Part shown: piece after piece, positions 54,119 to 64,000 of the stretch | How the letters are laid out: each line of letters starts with the position of its first letter | Numbering within the stretch: the stretch's first letter is position 1 | Origin: Diplolepis rosae | Lineage: Eukaryota; Arthropoda; Insecta; Hymenoptera; Diplolepididae | NCBI GenBank assembly: GCA_030998225.1 | Contig: JAPYXD010000169.1 | Span: 372,001 to 436,000 of the forward strand | Direction of reading: 5' to 3' | Length of the DNA stretch: 64,000 nt | The notes under the pieces: generated by a model | What the model was told of the DNA's origin: nothing | The model's input: the letters and a program-made list of their open reading frames with translations, nothing else | Database searches by the model: none | Made by a program: the position numbers and the translations under genes

Positions 54119-54470
54119 ATATACAAAATCATTTTCTTGAAAAATACACGCATTTGTCCAGTCGTGAAAATCACCATAAACGTCACGAATTTCTTAACTA
54201 GGTATACGAATATAGTCTTCTCTAAGAAGGAAAATAACATCTCAGGATTGCTTAAAAAAAAAAAAATTGTCAGTCAGCAAAGCCACATGTCCCGAGTTGG
54301 TTTTCAAAACAGTTTAGATCATTCTGTTAGACTCCGGTAACAGTCCTCAAAAAAAGTTTTCAGAATTTAAACCTTGTTCGCGTTTTGTCAATTATAACCA
54401 ATTGGGCATCCTTCTCTAATAATAAAATTTTTTTAAATTTCCGGTCGGTGTTGCGATTAGTACGCCATTT
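54119..54470 (+). repeat. repeat family X, copy 4, right part
   Basis: It resumes at ATATACAAAATCATTTTCTTG and continues through GTCAGTCAGCAAAGCCACAT to AATTTCCGGTCGG, where similarity to copies 2 and 3 ends. Confidence 0.7.
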
Positions 54471-56096
54471 TATTCTTTCGAAGCTAAAATTTTCATAGAT
54501 ATTCATAACCTCAAAAAATGCCTATATCCTTTTAGCCTCCGATTTCCACCTTAAAAATATGTGTTTATTGGTATTTCCATATTAACATATAAATATCAAT
54601 CAACTTTAAATTTTACATAAAAATGTTCGTTCGAAGTGTTCAAATCTTGTTACAATTTGACAAGATTTCATGGAGGAGTGCAATCTTTTGGATGAAATAT
54701 TTTGTAGTTCTTAATTTGTCTGTCCGTCTGAAATCGTAGTAAAATTTGAACAGTAAAAAACAAATTTTCCAATAGAATTCAGGATCAATAATAATTGATT
54801 CAGGAAATACTTCAACTCTGTAGAGCATTTTTGTATTTCGAATTCAAAATGTGTGCTTAAGCCACAAAAAAGTAAGCTGAAAATGTAGATATAAAACTAA
54901 TTATGTCATGTTTATGTCTTCTTAATGGAAAATACTTTGCATATAAATCTCTAATTCGATATTTGTTTAATGTATGAACATTCAAGAAATTGATAAATAT
55001 TCCATCTTTTTATAGGAACTAAAAATTTCCGGATAATGCTTTGATTGAGAAAGCCAAAAATTTGTCAAATATTGATATAAATTTCAATTTTACAATTGCA
55101 TTATTTTTCAAATATTTTAACATCTCTTCAATCTGGATAATTCTTATAGAAGTTTATTTCATGTGAGTGACTTTTTCTTTTTCTAATGAAAGATTTCGTA
55201 ATTCTAAATTCGGCCCAATTCGTAACATTGTAAAAAGATTTTAAAACTTCATAAAATTTTTTTTTCTGTTTTATTCAAAGTCAATAAATATTCAATGTTT
55301 GGAATCGAAATATTAAGTAAATGATTTTTAAATTCTGGGAATAAACTGCTTTAATAAGAAAATCTTTCTTCTTTGTGAGAAATCTCAATTTTAAAATTAA
55401 AATTCTACGCATAGGATACAAAAACATAATATGAAAATACTTTTATTACAGAATTTTGAAATATACAAGTTGACCAATTTTTAATCGAGTAAATCGGCTA
55501 CTTTAAGCAAAAAATTATGTTAAAAATATTTTATCAAAAAAAATAAGACACATTAAATTACGGTTTAAAATCCACATTCATAGATTGATGGTAAAAGCAG
55601 TTTACAGTTTTTTAATCTTACGTTTTAGTGACGTATGCACAGACTTTTAATCAGATAAATGAAATGCTTTATAGAAAGTCAAAATTTTCTTACTACTGCA
55701 CTTAATCAAATTTATAAATTAAAAATATTTTTTAATTGATGCTTTCACTCAATTCTTTAAACATTCATTAATTGAAAATTGTACTCAAAATTTAATCTTG
55801 CATCGTTCCAATATTCCCACAATGTTACAAAATCTTATTAATCATTATTTTAGTCGAATTATTTTCAAAATATTTAAAAAATAAATGTAAATATTTTGAT
55901 TAAATACTCTGACAAATTTTGCATTTCACTGATCTTGCAAAATTGTTGAAAGTTTTGAATACCGATAGAAGAAACTTTAAATGAAATTTTATGTCCATAA
56001 ATGCTTAAAGTTCTATATAGAAATATCAACTACAACATTCTCAAATTTTATAAATAAACTACTAACTTCAAAAAGTTTCGGATTTTTTTAAAAACT
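54471..56096. other. AT-rich spacer
   Basis: About 1.6 kb of strongly AT-rich sequence without a credible frame, terminal repeat or known domain on either strand. Confidence 0.5.
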
Positions 56097-56345
56097 GTAC
56101 AAATTTCAAATATGAATCAGTCAAAATCTACTGATTATCAGTGAAATTTGACTGATTTAAATAACTAAAAACAGGTTACTGTGAATCAGTCAAATTTCAC
56201 TGATTACTTCAGTGAAAAGTAACTGATTTAACAGTGAAAAATATTGTTTCCACTGATGATTCAGTGAAAAGGCAAATCACTGATTCAATCAGTGAAAATT
56301 TGACTGATTCAGATTTAGAGTGTATACAAATTTCAAATATAAAGT
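56097..56345. repeat. MITE-like cluster of AATCAGTGAAA motifs
   Basis: At least ten copies of AATCAGT or ACTGATT with GAAA/TTTC edges alternate between strands in 200 bp, inside an inverted pair (GAATCAGTCAAAATCT and its near complement). TACAAATTTCAAATAT flanks both sides (56099 and about 56323), like a 16-bp target duplication or a recombination scar. Confidence 0.55.
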
Positions 56346-57289
56346 GTACTCTGTACATTAATCAAACAAATTTAGAAGATGAATATTTTAATAAATATTC
56401 CTAAATATTATTGGAATATGATACATATCGATTTAGAAAAACTTCTTCAAAGTACTCAGACATTTTTCTTATTTTACGACATTTTTGCACCATGTTTGAC
56501 CTTTGGGTAGGACTCAAGAAAACAATTGTAGACATACTTTCATTACTTAGTAAAATACTATGAAGACTTGCTTTTCAAATTAAAGAGAAAACTTTTAAAA
56601 CCTTTAACAATCGGTTGCATAGATTCGGCTCTAATCTTGGACGCAATTAGAGAAATAGGTTTTTTTGCTTTTTTTAGATCTAGTTTTTGCCTTAAACATA
56701 AAAGAAAGAAAACACATTTGAAATATTAAAATAAAAAAGCTGGTTCATTCTTATAGAATCCCAAATATTCTGAAATAAAACTCCTTTTCACACCACCACG
56801 GAGGTAGAGTTTAAGGCTCATTTTTTTTACGTGGTATCCCCTGTAGGCCTAGTCCACGTCCTACGAAACGAAAAGGGTTTTTGCTTTCAAGCAAAAAGAA
56901 AAAAGGAAAAAAATGAAGCAAAGTGGTAAAAAACGCTACAAATGTAGCCCGTACTTCAGGCTTGCCTCTATCAAATGCCAGTATACGTCGAACAAAAATG
57001 TTTTGTTTTAAATCAAATAATGAAGAAGTTTGATTAATTCGGGATGATTTGGGGTGCTTGATTATTGTGAGTCCCCTTGCCTCTCACTTATGCCCAAAGC
57101 GTGATATTACTCAATTTAAGGCTGTTTTCTTACTCACAAAATAATAATTAAAACTAAACAATTTCCATACCCGAGGCACGCGAAGAAAGGAATAAAGAAC
57201 GTATCTCTGATATAAGAAATAAAATGTCATTATTTTGTGAGTAAGAAAGGGGTTTGAAATTGATTAACGCCATGCCTTGGCCATTAGAA
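56346..57289. other. spacer with a repeat shared with 38160-38310
   Basis: Strings such as TAGTAAAATACTATGAAGAC and a GACCTTTGGGTAGGA-like stretch near 56500-56610 recur in diverged form at 38160-38310, and inverted near 36855-36920. No gene is seen. A short C-rich segment lies at about 56790-56870. Confidence 0.45.
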
Positions 57290-58959
57290 TTAATCCTCTC
57301 CTTCGTGAGCGAAGAGCGACAAACCACTTTCCCTATCACTTTCTGCCATCTCATATAGATTTTCGGTCATTAATTGCAAATGCTTCGAAGTGATGCTCGT
57401 TGTTCTGGCTGTTTCAGCTCTCGCCTTTAGGGCTGATCGAGTAACACAAATTGAGTTGACCGTCCTGTTTCCTAAGCGATTTCTTTTGGGAGTTTTCGCG
57501 TCCGTGAGCATGGAGAAACCTTGCTCCGCCTCAGCACTTGAATGAGGAAGACTCCGAACATGATTCAATACTGAGGTCAAATTTGGAAAAAGTTTTTCTC
57601 CTGTATTCGTCGAAGATACACCGATACTAGACCACATTTCGTCAAAAGATAAATTCGACCACTTTTCTTTGAGTTCCTGTCTGATTTTGAGTAAAGAATC
57701 CCACTCTTTTTGTACACCTATTCTATCAAACGACCCTAAATCTTGACAAACTTTCCAGACCCTAGGAAAAGTTTCGCTTCGATCAGCATAGAAAGCTACT
57801 TGAGGCCGAAAAACAGCAACGCAAGACAAAAAGATGTCATCAAAAGGAAGTCGATTGCGAATTTCTTCGCTTGCTGTGACATAAAATTTCAAGCAATTAT
57901 GAAGAAATAGATCAACTTCTACTATTTGCAACTTCTTGTTTGTAAGTTGCTGCTGGAAATATTCTCGCGTTTCCTTACCAACGTCAATGTCTTGAAGCGG
58001 CTTTTGATTACTAGGATCTGCAAAGTTAACATTTCTAATGATTTGAAAGAATAAATTCGGTTGAAGAAGACCCTCTTTCAAATAACTGCTAAGAATCCAT
58101 ACGAAGAATTTAGCCGAGTTTGGCTGGAGTTCCTGAACCATTGTTTCGCGACTTTTAAATTTCGCATTGTATACGTTGAACCTATTCAAAGTAAATTTCA
58201 AGAATAGGAAATATGCGAGTGTCAAAGGATTCTGCATTTTTCCTAACAAGTCTTTGGCCTTCTCTACCTTCTCAGATACGAGGACCATAAGATACTGAAG
58301 AATAACTTCCCAATTCTTTATTATAATATCTATGCATCGATAGCGGACAAGCCAGCGAGTTTCAGAATGACTAGGAATTTTTTGATAGTCATTTCCTAAT
58401 TCCAAAACAATCGATCGAAAAATAGCCGTTCGCTTGGAGCTAGCATCAAGAAAAGCTGGCAAATCTTTGATTAAATCCTCTACATCTGGGATTGTGGCAC
58501 AAGCATATTATGCTACAATTGCTGACGAATGCGAAAGACACGGGAAAACAATTAAACGGGGACTTTTTCCTTTAATTTTGTTTTAAATGAGGACCTATTG
58601 CCGACCATAACCTGTGCATTATCACAAGCTAAAGCACAGATATTAGATAAAGGGATTTTCTGCCCGGACAATGCTTTTTCGAACGCATCAAAAATTTTAG
58701 AGGCAGAGCAATCCGAAGCATTTACATTAATAAGCTGGAGCAATTCCACCCTGACAGAAAATGTCGTTGGCTCCACATATCGAACCATTAATGACAGCCA
58801 CTTTTCTAGAGTCCTGTCGGTCGTTTCGTCTTCGTACACTGAAAATGATTGCTTATTCAAAATATTTGCCATGCGATCAGTTTCAGCAGCACATACGACG
58901 TTATTTACAACTAGGACCATTTTAGTGTGGCTCAATCTAACGTCTTTTAAAACCGAAGG
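57290..58959 (-). pseudogene. hAT transposase, cut by LINE copy 3
   Basis: From the LINE junction the minus strand reads SVLKDVRLSHTKMVLVVNNV, FSVYEDETTDRTLEKWLSL (catalytic Asp block of hAT), LSNICALACDNAQVMVG (second Asp), then one frameshift near 58545 with CLSHSSAIVA, and from 58462 a 390-codon frame: SHSETRWLVRYRCI, SFDEMWSSIGVSS, and HSSAEAEQGFSMLTDAKTPK, the C-terminal dimerisation motif with the catalytic-type Glu, to stop at 57290. The N-terminal BED-finger region lies beyond the LINE, outside the window. hAT enzymes make 8-bp target duplications. It resembles the KIAA1586/ZBED-like group. Confidence 0.8.
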
Positions 58960-58982
58960 TTTTTTTTTTTTTTTTTTTTTTT

Positions 58983-59331
58983 GGTGAGGAGGAAAAATGG
59001 CAAAATCTTTTATAGACGTTGTACAGGACTCTCCTAGGACGGGTCTAGGCATACCTGTTAAAACCAGAAAACCCCCTCTCTCGAACCAATACACCACCCG
59101 CGGAACCGCCTTTCGGCTTTGAACTTCACGGGTGGTTGGTTCCATTAAAGTCGCGTGCGACTCTTCCGTCATCCGTTCGCTCGGAACTTCCACCCGCGGC
59201 CACCCGCCCACTAGGACAACCGACCAGCCGCGCCACCCAGGGGAGAAACAAACAGAATCCTCCCCCGAACGACGCGGACAGTCAAGTCTACCCGAGACGC
59301 AGGACCGCGGGCGCAGGCCCCGATGCGATTT
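58983..59331 (-). other. 3' untranslated region of LINE copy 3
   Basis: Almost identical to 48546-48820 and 51342-51690. It contains an inverted stretch (CACCCGTGAAG ... CGCGGGTGGTG) that can fold into a hairpin near the tail, possibly recognised by its own RT. Confidence 0.75.
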
Positions 59332-62300
59332 CTACTGGCCCTCCCCGTTGTTTCGCTCCCGACGCCCATCAAGCTCCCTCGTCTTCATCACAAGTGTGAC
59401 GAATGACTCGATGAGCGTCCAGAACCGCTCAGACTGGAGCATGAGGGGGACCATCGTGTCAGGAGTAAGTTCGGAACCCACCGCCTGACCGAGGACCTCC
59501 CTAGCCACACCCCATTTTGCGCAGACGAAGAGTGCGTGCTCTGCGTTATCCACCGGGGAATCGCAGTAGCAACACGTCTCCTCGTCTCTCTTCTTAAAGC
59601 GCCTCAGGTACGCGTTAAAACAGCCATGGCCCGAGAGCGCTTGCGCCAAGTAAAAGCCGACGACTTCCCCGTGCTTTCTGTTCAGCCAGGTGGCGAGCTC
59701 CGGGATCAGGCGGTAGGTCCATCTCCCTGTCTGCTCACCATGCCATCTCATCTGCCATTTCTCGACGAGTCTGCGCCTTCCATCCTTGCGAATGGCCTCC
59801 TTCGCGCGAGCGATTTCCTGCAGGTCGGCGCAGGTAAGCTCCTTGCGAAGCTGAAAGGTTTCCTGCCTTTCCTCCGCCAATAAATCTATTGGCGGGACGC
59901 TCGCCAGGACCAGCACAGCGCTCGTCGAGATAGTTCTATATGCCGAAACTATTCTCAGCGCGACAAGTCTCTGCGCCGAGAACAGCTTCTTCTGAATAGC
60001 ATGGTTTTGCAAGGCATTGGCCCAGACCGGAGCTGCATAAAGCAGCTTCGAATGGACCACGCTCGCCACCAATCTTCTTTTCGCTTCCCTGGGTCCACCA
60101 ATGTTTGGCATAAGCCGGGCCAAGTTTGCTCCACATTGGATGGCTTTGGCGGCTGCGATCTTTAGGTGTTCGCCAAAGCTAAGCCTACGATCCAGCTGCA
60201 CCCCCAGGTACTTAATGCTTGTTTCCCACTCGACTTCATGCTCTCCGAGAACGATCCTCGGGTATTGGAAGGATCTCCTGTCCGTAACGAGCAAAGCCTC
60301 GGTTTTCTCAGGGGCCATTTTAAGACCTCTGCCATCCAACCAGCGCTTCGCTCGCCACAGACTTTCATTGATCCTCAGCTCTAGGATTCCGACGTCGTCA
60401 GCGGCGCACACGACAAGTGCGTCATCCGCGAAGCCGACGATGCTCGTTCCAGCAGGCAGGTCCATGCGCAGGAAATCGTCGTACATGACGTTCCAAACGA
60501 GTGGACCCACCCGCGACCCTTGAGGGGTGCCACATGTCATCTCCTCCTTGAGAGACCATTTGTCGCCCTCATATATCACCCACCTGTCGCTCAGATAGTC
60601 ATCTATCATTCGCAACAGGTAGTCTGGAACCTTTTTCCGCACCATCGCCTCGATGCAGATGTTCCATCTCGCGGTATTGAACGCATTGCGTATGTCAATG
60701 CTAATCAACGCACAGAATCCCTTACGCTTACCAGTTCCTTTTCTTGCATTTGTGGCGATGTTAACCACAGCTTGGATGGCGTCCACCGTGGACCTGCCTT
60801 TCCTGAATCCGAACTGGTTTTCCGAGAGCCCGTTCTCCCCGACCAAGAGAGCCTGAAGCCGTTGTAGAATCAACTCCTCCAGAAGCTTCCCCATCGTATC
60901 CAATAGGCATATTGGTCTATACGACGAGGCGACCCCTAGAGGTTTGTTGCCCTTCCTCAGCAGGACCAACCTCTGCTTCTTCCAATCTGCGAAGAACCTC
61001 CCCTCCCGAAGACAGGAGTTAAAGGCTTCTAGGAGGATCTCTGGGTACGCCCAGATCACCACTTTGAGGATCTCGTTCGGCACCCCGTCGATACCTGGCG
61101 CTGTATTTGCCTTAAGCCTTCCACCCGCTCTCTTTAGTTCTTCGAGAGTGAAGAGTTCTTCGCGCCGGACCACGCAGGAACTTCGGTCCTGTCTTTGGAA
61201 CGGCTCCACGTGTGGAAACAAGCTACACACAATGTACTGGACTCGATCGGGATTATCCAGGCCCGGGGTCTTTCTTCTAGCCACCAATCTCTTGGTGACT
61301 ATTTTGAAAGGCGAGACCCCATGGGTCCTTCTCGACCTCACCGATCAAGTCTTTCCAGCATTGAAGTCGGCTTTTCTTTATGCCTCGCTTCAAAGCTGTT
61401 TTTGCCCCTTTCCATGCCTCGTGCAGCGTAGCATCCCCCTTTGAACGGGTGAATTTTCGCCGCGCTGCGAGGCATTCTCGACGTAGGGCTGCCAACTGGT
61501 CGTTCCACCAGTACATCGAACCCTTGGCTTGCCTGCGCTCACGGCGAGGCATCGAGTAGTCGCAAGCCGCGACCACCTTCTGCCTCACCGAGCGCACAGC
61601 AGCTTCAAACGACCCAGCAGGGCAGACCCAACCAAGCTCATCGATGAGCCTGGTTTCTTCGAGGTGTTCGCGAAGTCTTTCCCTGCTGAGTCGTCTCGTG
61701 TTCCAGGAGGGGCTCCTTCCTTCGCCGCCCCTACCCTTATCCACCGCCTGACACCGTTGTTCTAGTGTGAATTCGATGCACCGGTGGTCACTCAAGGTTA
61801 TTACCTCGAGGACCGACCAGTCGCTTATCCTTGAAGCGAGGCGAGGTGCGGCAATTGTGAGATCAATTATTGACCCCCCCGCTCCTCGTCTGAACGTAAA
61901 TTCCCCGCCCTGATTCAAGACGATCAGTTCGTTCCTAGCGACCATCTCGCCAACCAAGATTCCCCTCCTATCTAGGCGGGCTTCACCCCACTCGGGCGAC
62001 TTACTGTTGAAGTCCCCCCTGTGAGGGATCGTCCGATGGCCTCACGGAGGCTTTCCTCGAGAAGGAGAATCTGGGTCTCAAATACATCGAAGGGATCGCC
62101 GGGGGAGAAGTAGCAGCTGTACACGCGCACACCCGCCACCTCCACCCAGACGAACCCCGCGTCGGTCTCCAGGAAGTCCCCGACGCCCAAATCAGGGTTA
62201 CAAACAAGGATGCCGGCCCTCCTTGATGCATCCTGATACCAAGCAGAGTTATCGGACCACTTGTACTGCTCACTAATGAGCAGCACATCAGCCCCCTCTC

Positions 62301-62395
62301 CCTGGCAGTCTGCATCAGGAGGTCCTGGGCATCCTTCCCCCTTCCGAGGTTGAGTTGCAGGAACTTCAATTCCTGCCTCTCAACCTCCGAAGCTC
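59332..62395 (-). pseudogene. LINE ORF2: endonuclease, reverse transcriptase, zinc motif
   Basis: The apurinic-type endonuclease starts ELKFLQLNLGRGKDAQDLL and continues ADVLLISEQYKWSDNSAWY, GDFNSKSPEWGEARLDRRG and ITLSDHRCIEF (SDH catalytic motif) in three frames joined by shifts near 62300, 62025 and 61310. The RT frame 61341-59332 is open for 669 codons: NTAPGIDGVPNEILK, RPICLLDTMGKL, FRKGRSTVDA, GTPQGSRVGP, FADDALVV, then a C-terminal CCYCDSPVDNAEHALFVC (C-x2-C ... H-x4-C). Domain order and the C-terminal finger fit the R1 clade. It nicks the target and reverse-transcribes from it. Shifts lie in short G or mixed runs, so an intact parent may be recent. Confidence 0.88.
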
Positions 62396-63694
62396 TTCCC
62401 GGAAGACCGGGCAGGAGCCGCTCCCCGACACATGGGCGACATCTTTCGCCCCTGTCTGCACATGACAGGCACCTTGGTGGTGCCTTACAGGTCCCGACCA
62501 AGTGTCCCGTGGCGCCGCACCTCCAACAGGCGTTTTTCCTGTCGGGGTATCTGCAGCCCCGGGACCCGTGGCCGTACCCAAGGCACCTGAAGCAGCGGGC
62601 GACTTCCAGGTGTTCGCGAATGCGGCACTCTACCCACCCGATCCTCAACTTACCTAGCTGAAGAAGACGCGCGGCGTCTGCCTCAGCCAGCCGGATCACT
62701 GCAGTCTTCACCCCACCAAAGCGGGTGAAGAGCCTGCAGGACCCCTCAAAAGCCGGTCTGCCCAATGCCAAGCACAGGGCAGACACAACCTCTTCTTTTT
62801 CAACGGTCTCGTCGAGGTCCCTAATTTCGAGGGACCTCGTCGAGACCAGGGCTGAAATTTGCGCCCTTTCCCCGACCGCCAGGTCGAGCTCCTTTCGGAA
62901 GGCCGAAACGTCTCCCCCCTTTTTGAGGACCAAAAGGACTTCTTCCTTCCTGGTCCTCCGGATAGACAGGACCTCAAGTCCTGCCTTCTGGGGTCGACCT
63001 TCGCCTTCATTTCCCTCAAGATGTCGGTGTAGGACTGGCCGTCCTTCGCCGACACCTTGATGGCGTCGCCCGACCTCGCGGCCGGGGAGCGCCTCGGCAA
63101 CTTTCCCGTTGTTTTGTGTTCCTGCGCGGAGGGCACAGGAACCTCTTTCTTCTTCTTCTCTTTTTTTTTCTTCTTTTTCTTCTTCTGCACCAGCTGCCAT
63201 TCCCCATCCTTTTTTGGGGTCTGGCCTCTGGTGGCCGCGGCATAAGACGGCGATATGCCGCCCTTCCCTTTCTTGGGAAGCCGATCTTCGGGGGGAGAAG
63301 GAGCAACCCTCTTCTCCCCCTTTGTCAGCTTCTTGGGGGTATCTCCCAGAGACGCAGAGCGCAGTCTCCGGAAGATACCCATCTTTTTTGAGGCGGGGTG
63401 GGTTTCCAGCTTCTTCTGGATTTCCATCCCGCTTTCTACAAGACATTTATGGGTGTTGAGCATTCCGCTCAACACCTCTGATGCCTCGTTAACACTGTCC
63501 TTTACGTGGCCAGGGTTATTTCTCAGCATACCCTGCTGGATGACACTGAGAGCCCTGGCCAACTTTTCCATTTTCGTGCTTTGCTCCTTCAGGAGCTGAA
63601 GGACGTCTTTCCATCCCTCAGCCCCTGGAGAAGTGTGTGAGGGCGTATCTGACGCCTTCAACTCTTCACCTCCTTTATTTTTTAAAATATTCAT
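62390..63694 (-). pseudogene. LINE ORF1: Gag-like protein with CCHC knuckles
   Basis: ATG 63694 begins MNILKNKGGEELKASDTPSH. A coiled-coil-like N-terminal third is followed by a Lys-rich run (about 63150-63180) and, after one frameshift near 62990, a conserved RNA-binding part (SALVSTRSLEIRDLDETVEK) with knuckles CFRCLGYGHGSRGC and CWRCGATGHLVGTC and a degenerate third, CLSCADRGERC. This is the layout of R1-clade ORF1. It binds LINE RNA in the cytoplasm. ORF1 and ORF2 meet at about 62390; in this copy the same frame runs on into the ORF2 start. Confidence 0.85.
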
Positions 63695-64000
63695 ATCAAA
63701 ACTGTCGTGACTTAAGACGGTTCGCCCATCATGGGAGCCCTACCGCGGTAGGGCTACTATCCCCGCCTATATGGATCCCTAGTTATGTGCGCCGAAACCG
63801 AGAAGCGGCTTATCGGATGGTCGATCCTATCGGCACATTAGATGAAACTAGTAAAAGGTTACGGGATAGGCCCGCGCCATAATGATGCTAAAGGTTTAAC
63901 GTCACCCCTATCGACCGAGCGGTGCCGAGTCCGCCCCGACACCTGACCCGGACTTCAGGCTAGACGGTGTGCGATTTATCCTACGCAGCGTCGGATATAA
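63695..64000 (-). other. 5' untranslated region of LINE copy 3, incomplete
   Basis: GC-rich sequence without a frame up to the window edge. A perfect 20-bp palindrome, AGCCCTACCGCGGTAGGGCT, lies at 63736-63755. Confidence 0.6.

Larger units (their letters stand above)
58960..64000 (-). mobile_element. R1-type LINE copy 3, near full length, runs off the edge
   Basis: 23 T at 58960-58982 mark the 3' tail on the minus strand. A 3' untranslated region, ORF2, ORF1 and a 5' untranslated region follow to the window end. It interrupts a hAT transposase in the same orientation. Coding is broken only by single-base shifts. GC content is well above the neighbourhood. Confidence 0.92.

Noticed and set aside
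59132..61444. Several plus-strand open frames of 60-166 codons opposite the LINE ORF2
   Set aside because: They mirror the GC-rich minus-strand RT frame, have no recognisable domain, and matching frames occur opposite LINE copy 2 only because the sequence is the same.
62350..63600. Plus-strand open frames opposite LINE ORF1, some over 110 codons
   Set aside because: They are Ser/Pro/Phe-rich complements of the Lys-rich ORF1 coding strand.

Overview
This window is almost wholly transposable-element (TE) DNA from an animal genome, most likely an insect. The evidence is AT-rich spacers, short GT-AG introns, DD34D mariners, piggyBac, P-like, hAT, Kolobok-like (TTAA) and Sola-like DNA transposons, Ty3/gypsy LTR elements, Penelope-like elements (PLEs) and an R1-type LINE. 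I recognise no conserved host gene; one short orphan reading frame (33421) may be host or TE. No tRNA, rRNA or CRISPR was seen.

Layout. 1-6.8 kb: a CACTA-like transposase (C2H2 fingers plus a tnp2-like domain) followed by a spliced companion gene with a CIDE-N-like domain. 6.8-17.4 kb: a complete but dead Ty3/gypsy element with two LTRs and a 5-bp target duplication. It has a canonical T TTA AAC gag-pol frameshift site, a macro (ADP-ribose-binding-like) domain between RNase H and integrase, and a 3-kb 3' region holding antisense exon-like blocks and a nested solo LTR. 18-28 kb: a 561-bp foldback element, mariners, a minus-strand gypsy pol and a second gypsy with a short LTR. 29-35.5 kb: a TTAA element, Sola-like, LINE and piggyBac scraps, a PLE GIY-YIG endonuclease, the orphan frame and a mariner. 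35.6-42.3 kb: a 4.8-kb TTAA element with a THAP gene and a second short frame, each behind the same 35-bp module, then a P-like transposase relic. 42.3-54.5 kb: PLE reverse transcriptase, a mariner, a repeat family with hammerhead-like cores, two LINE copies and a 2.15-kb Sola-like element whose empty site is preserved elsewhere in the window. 54.5-64 kb: AT-rich spacer, a hAT transposase cut by an R1-type LINE that runs off the right edge.

Nearly every coding region is broken. Many frameshifts are single-base indels in A or G runs, so some may be assembly error rather than decay. Uninterrupted frames are the Sola-like transposase fragment (52572-53537), the internally deleted mariner (23988-24575) and the LINE RT (59332-61341). 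The most unusual items are the macro domain in pol, the CIDE-N-like companion gene, the antisense exon array and the hammerhead-like cores.
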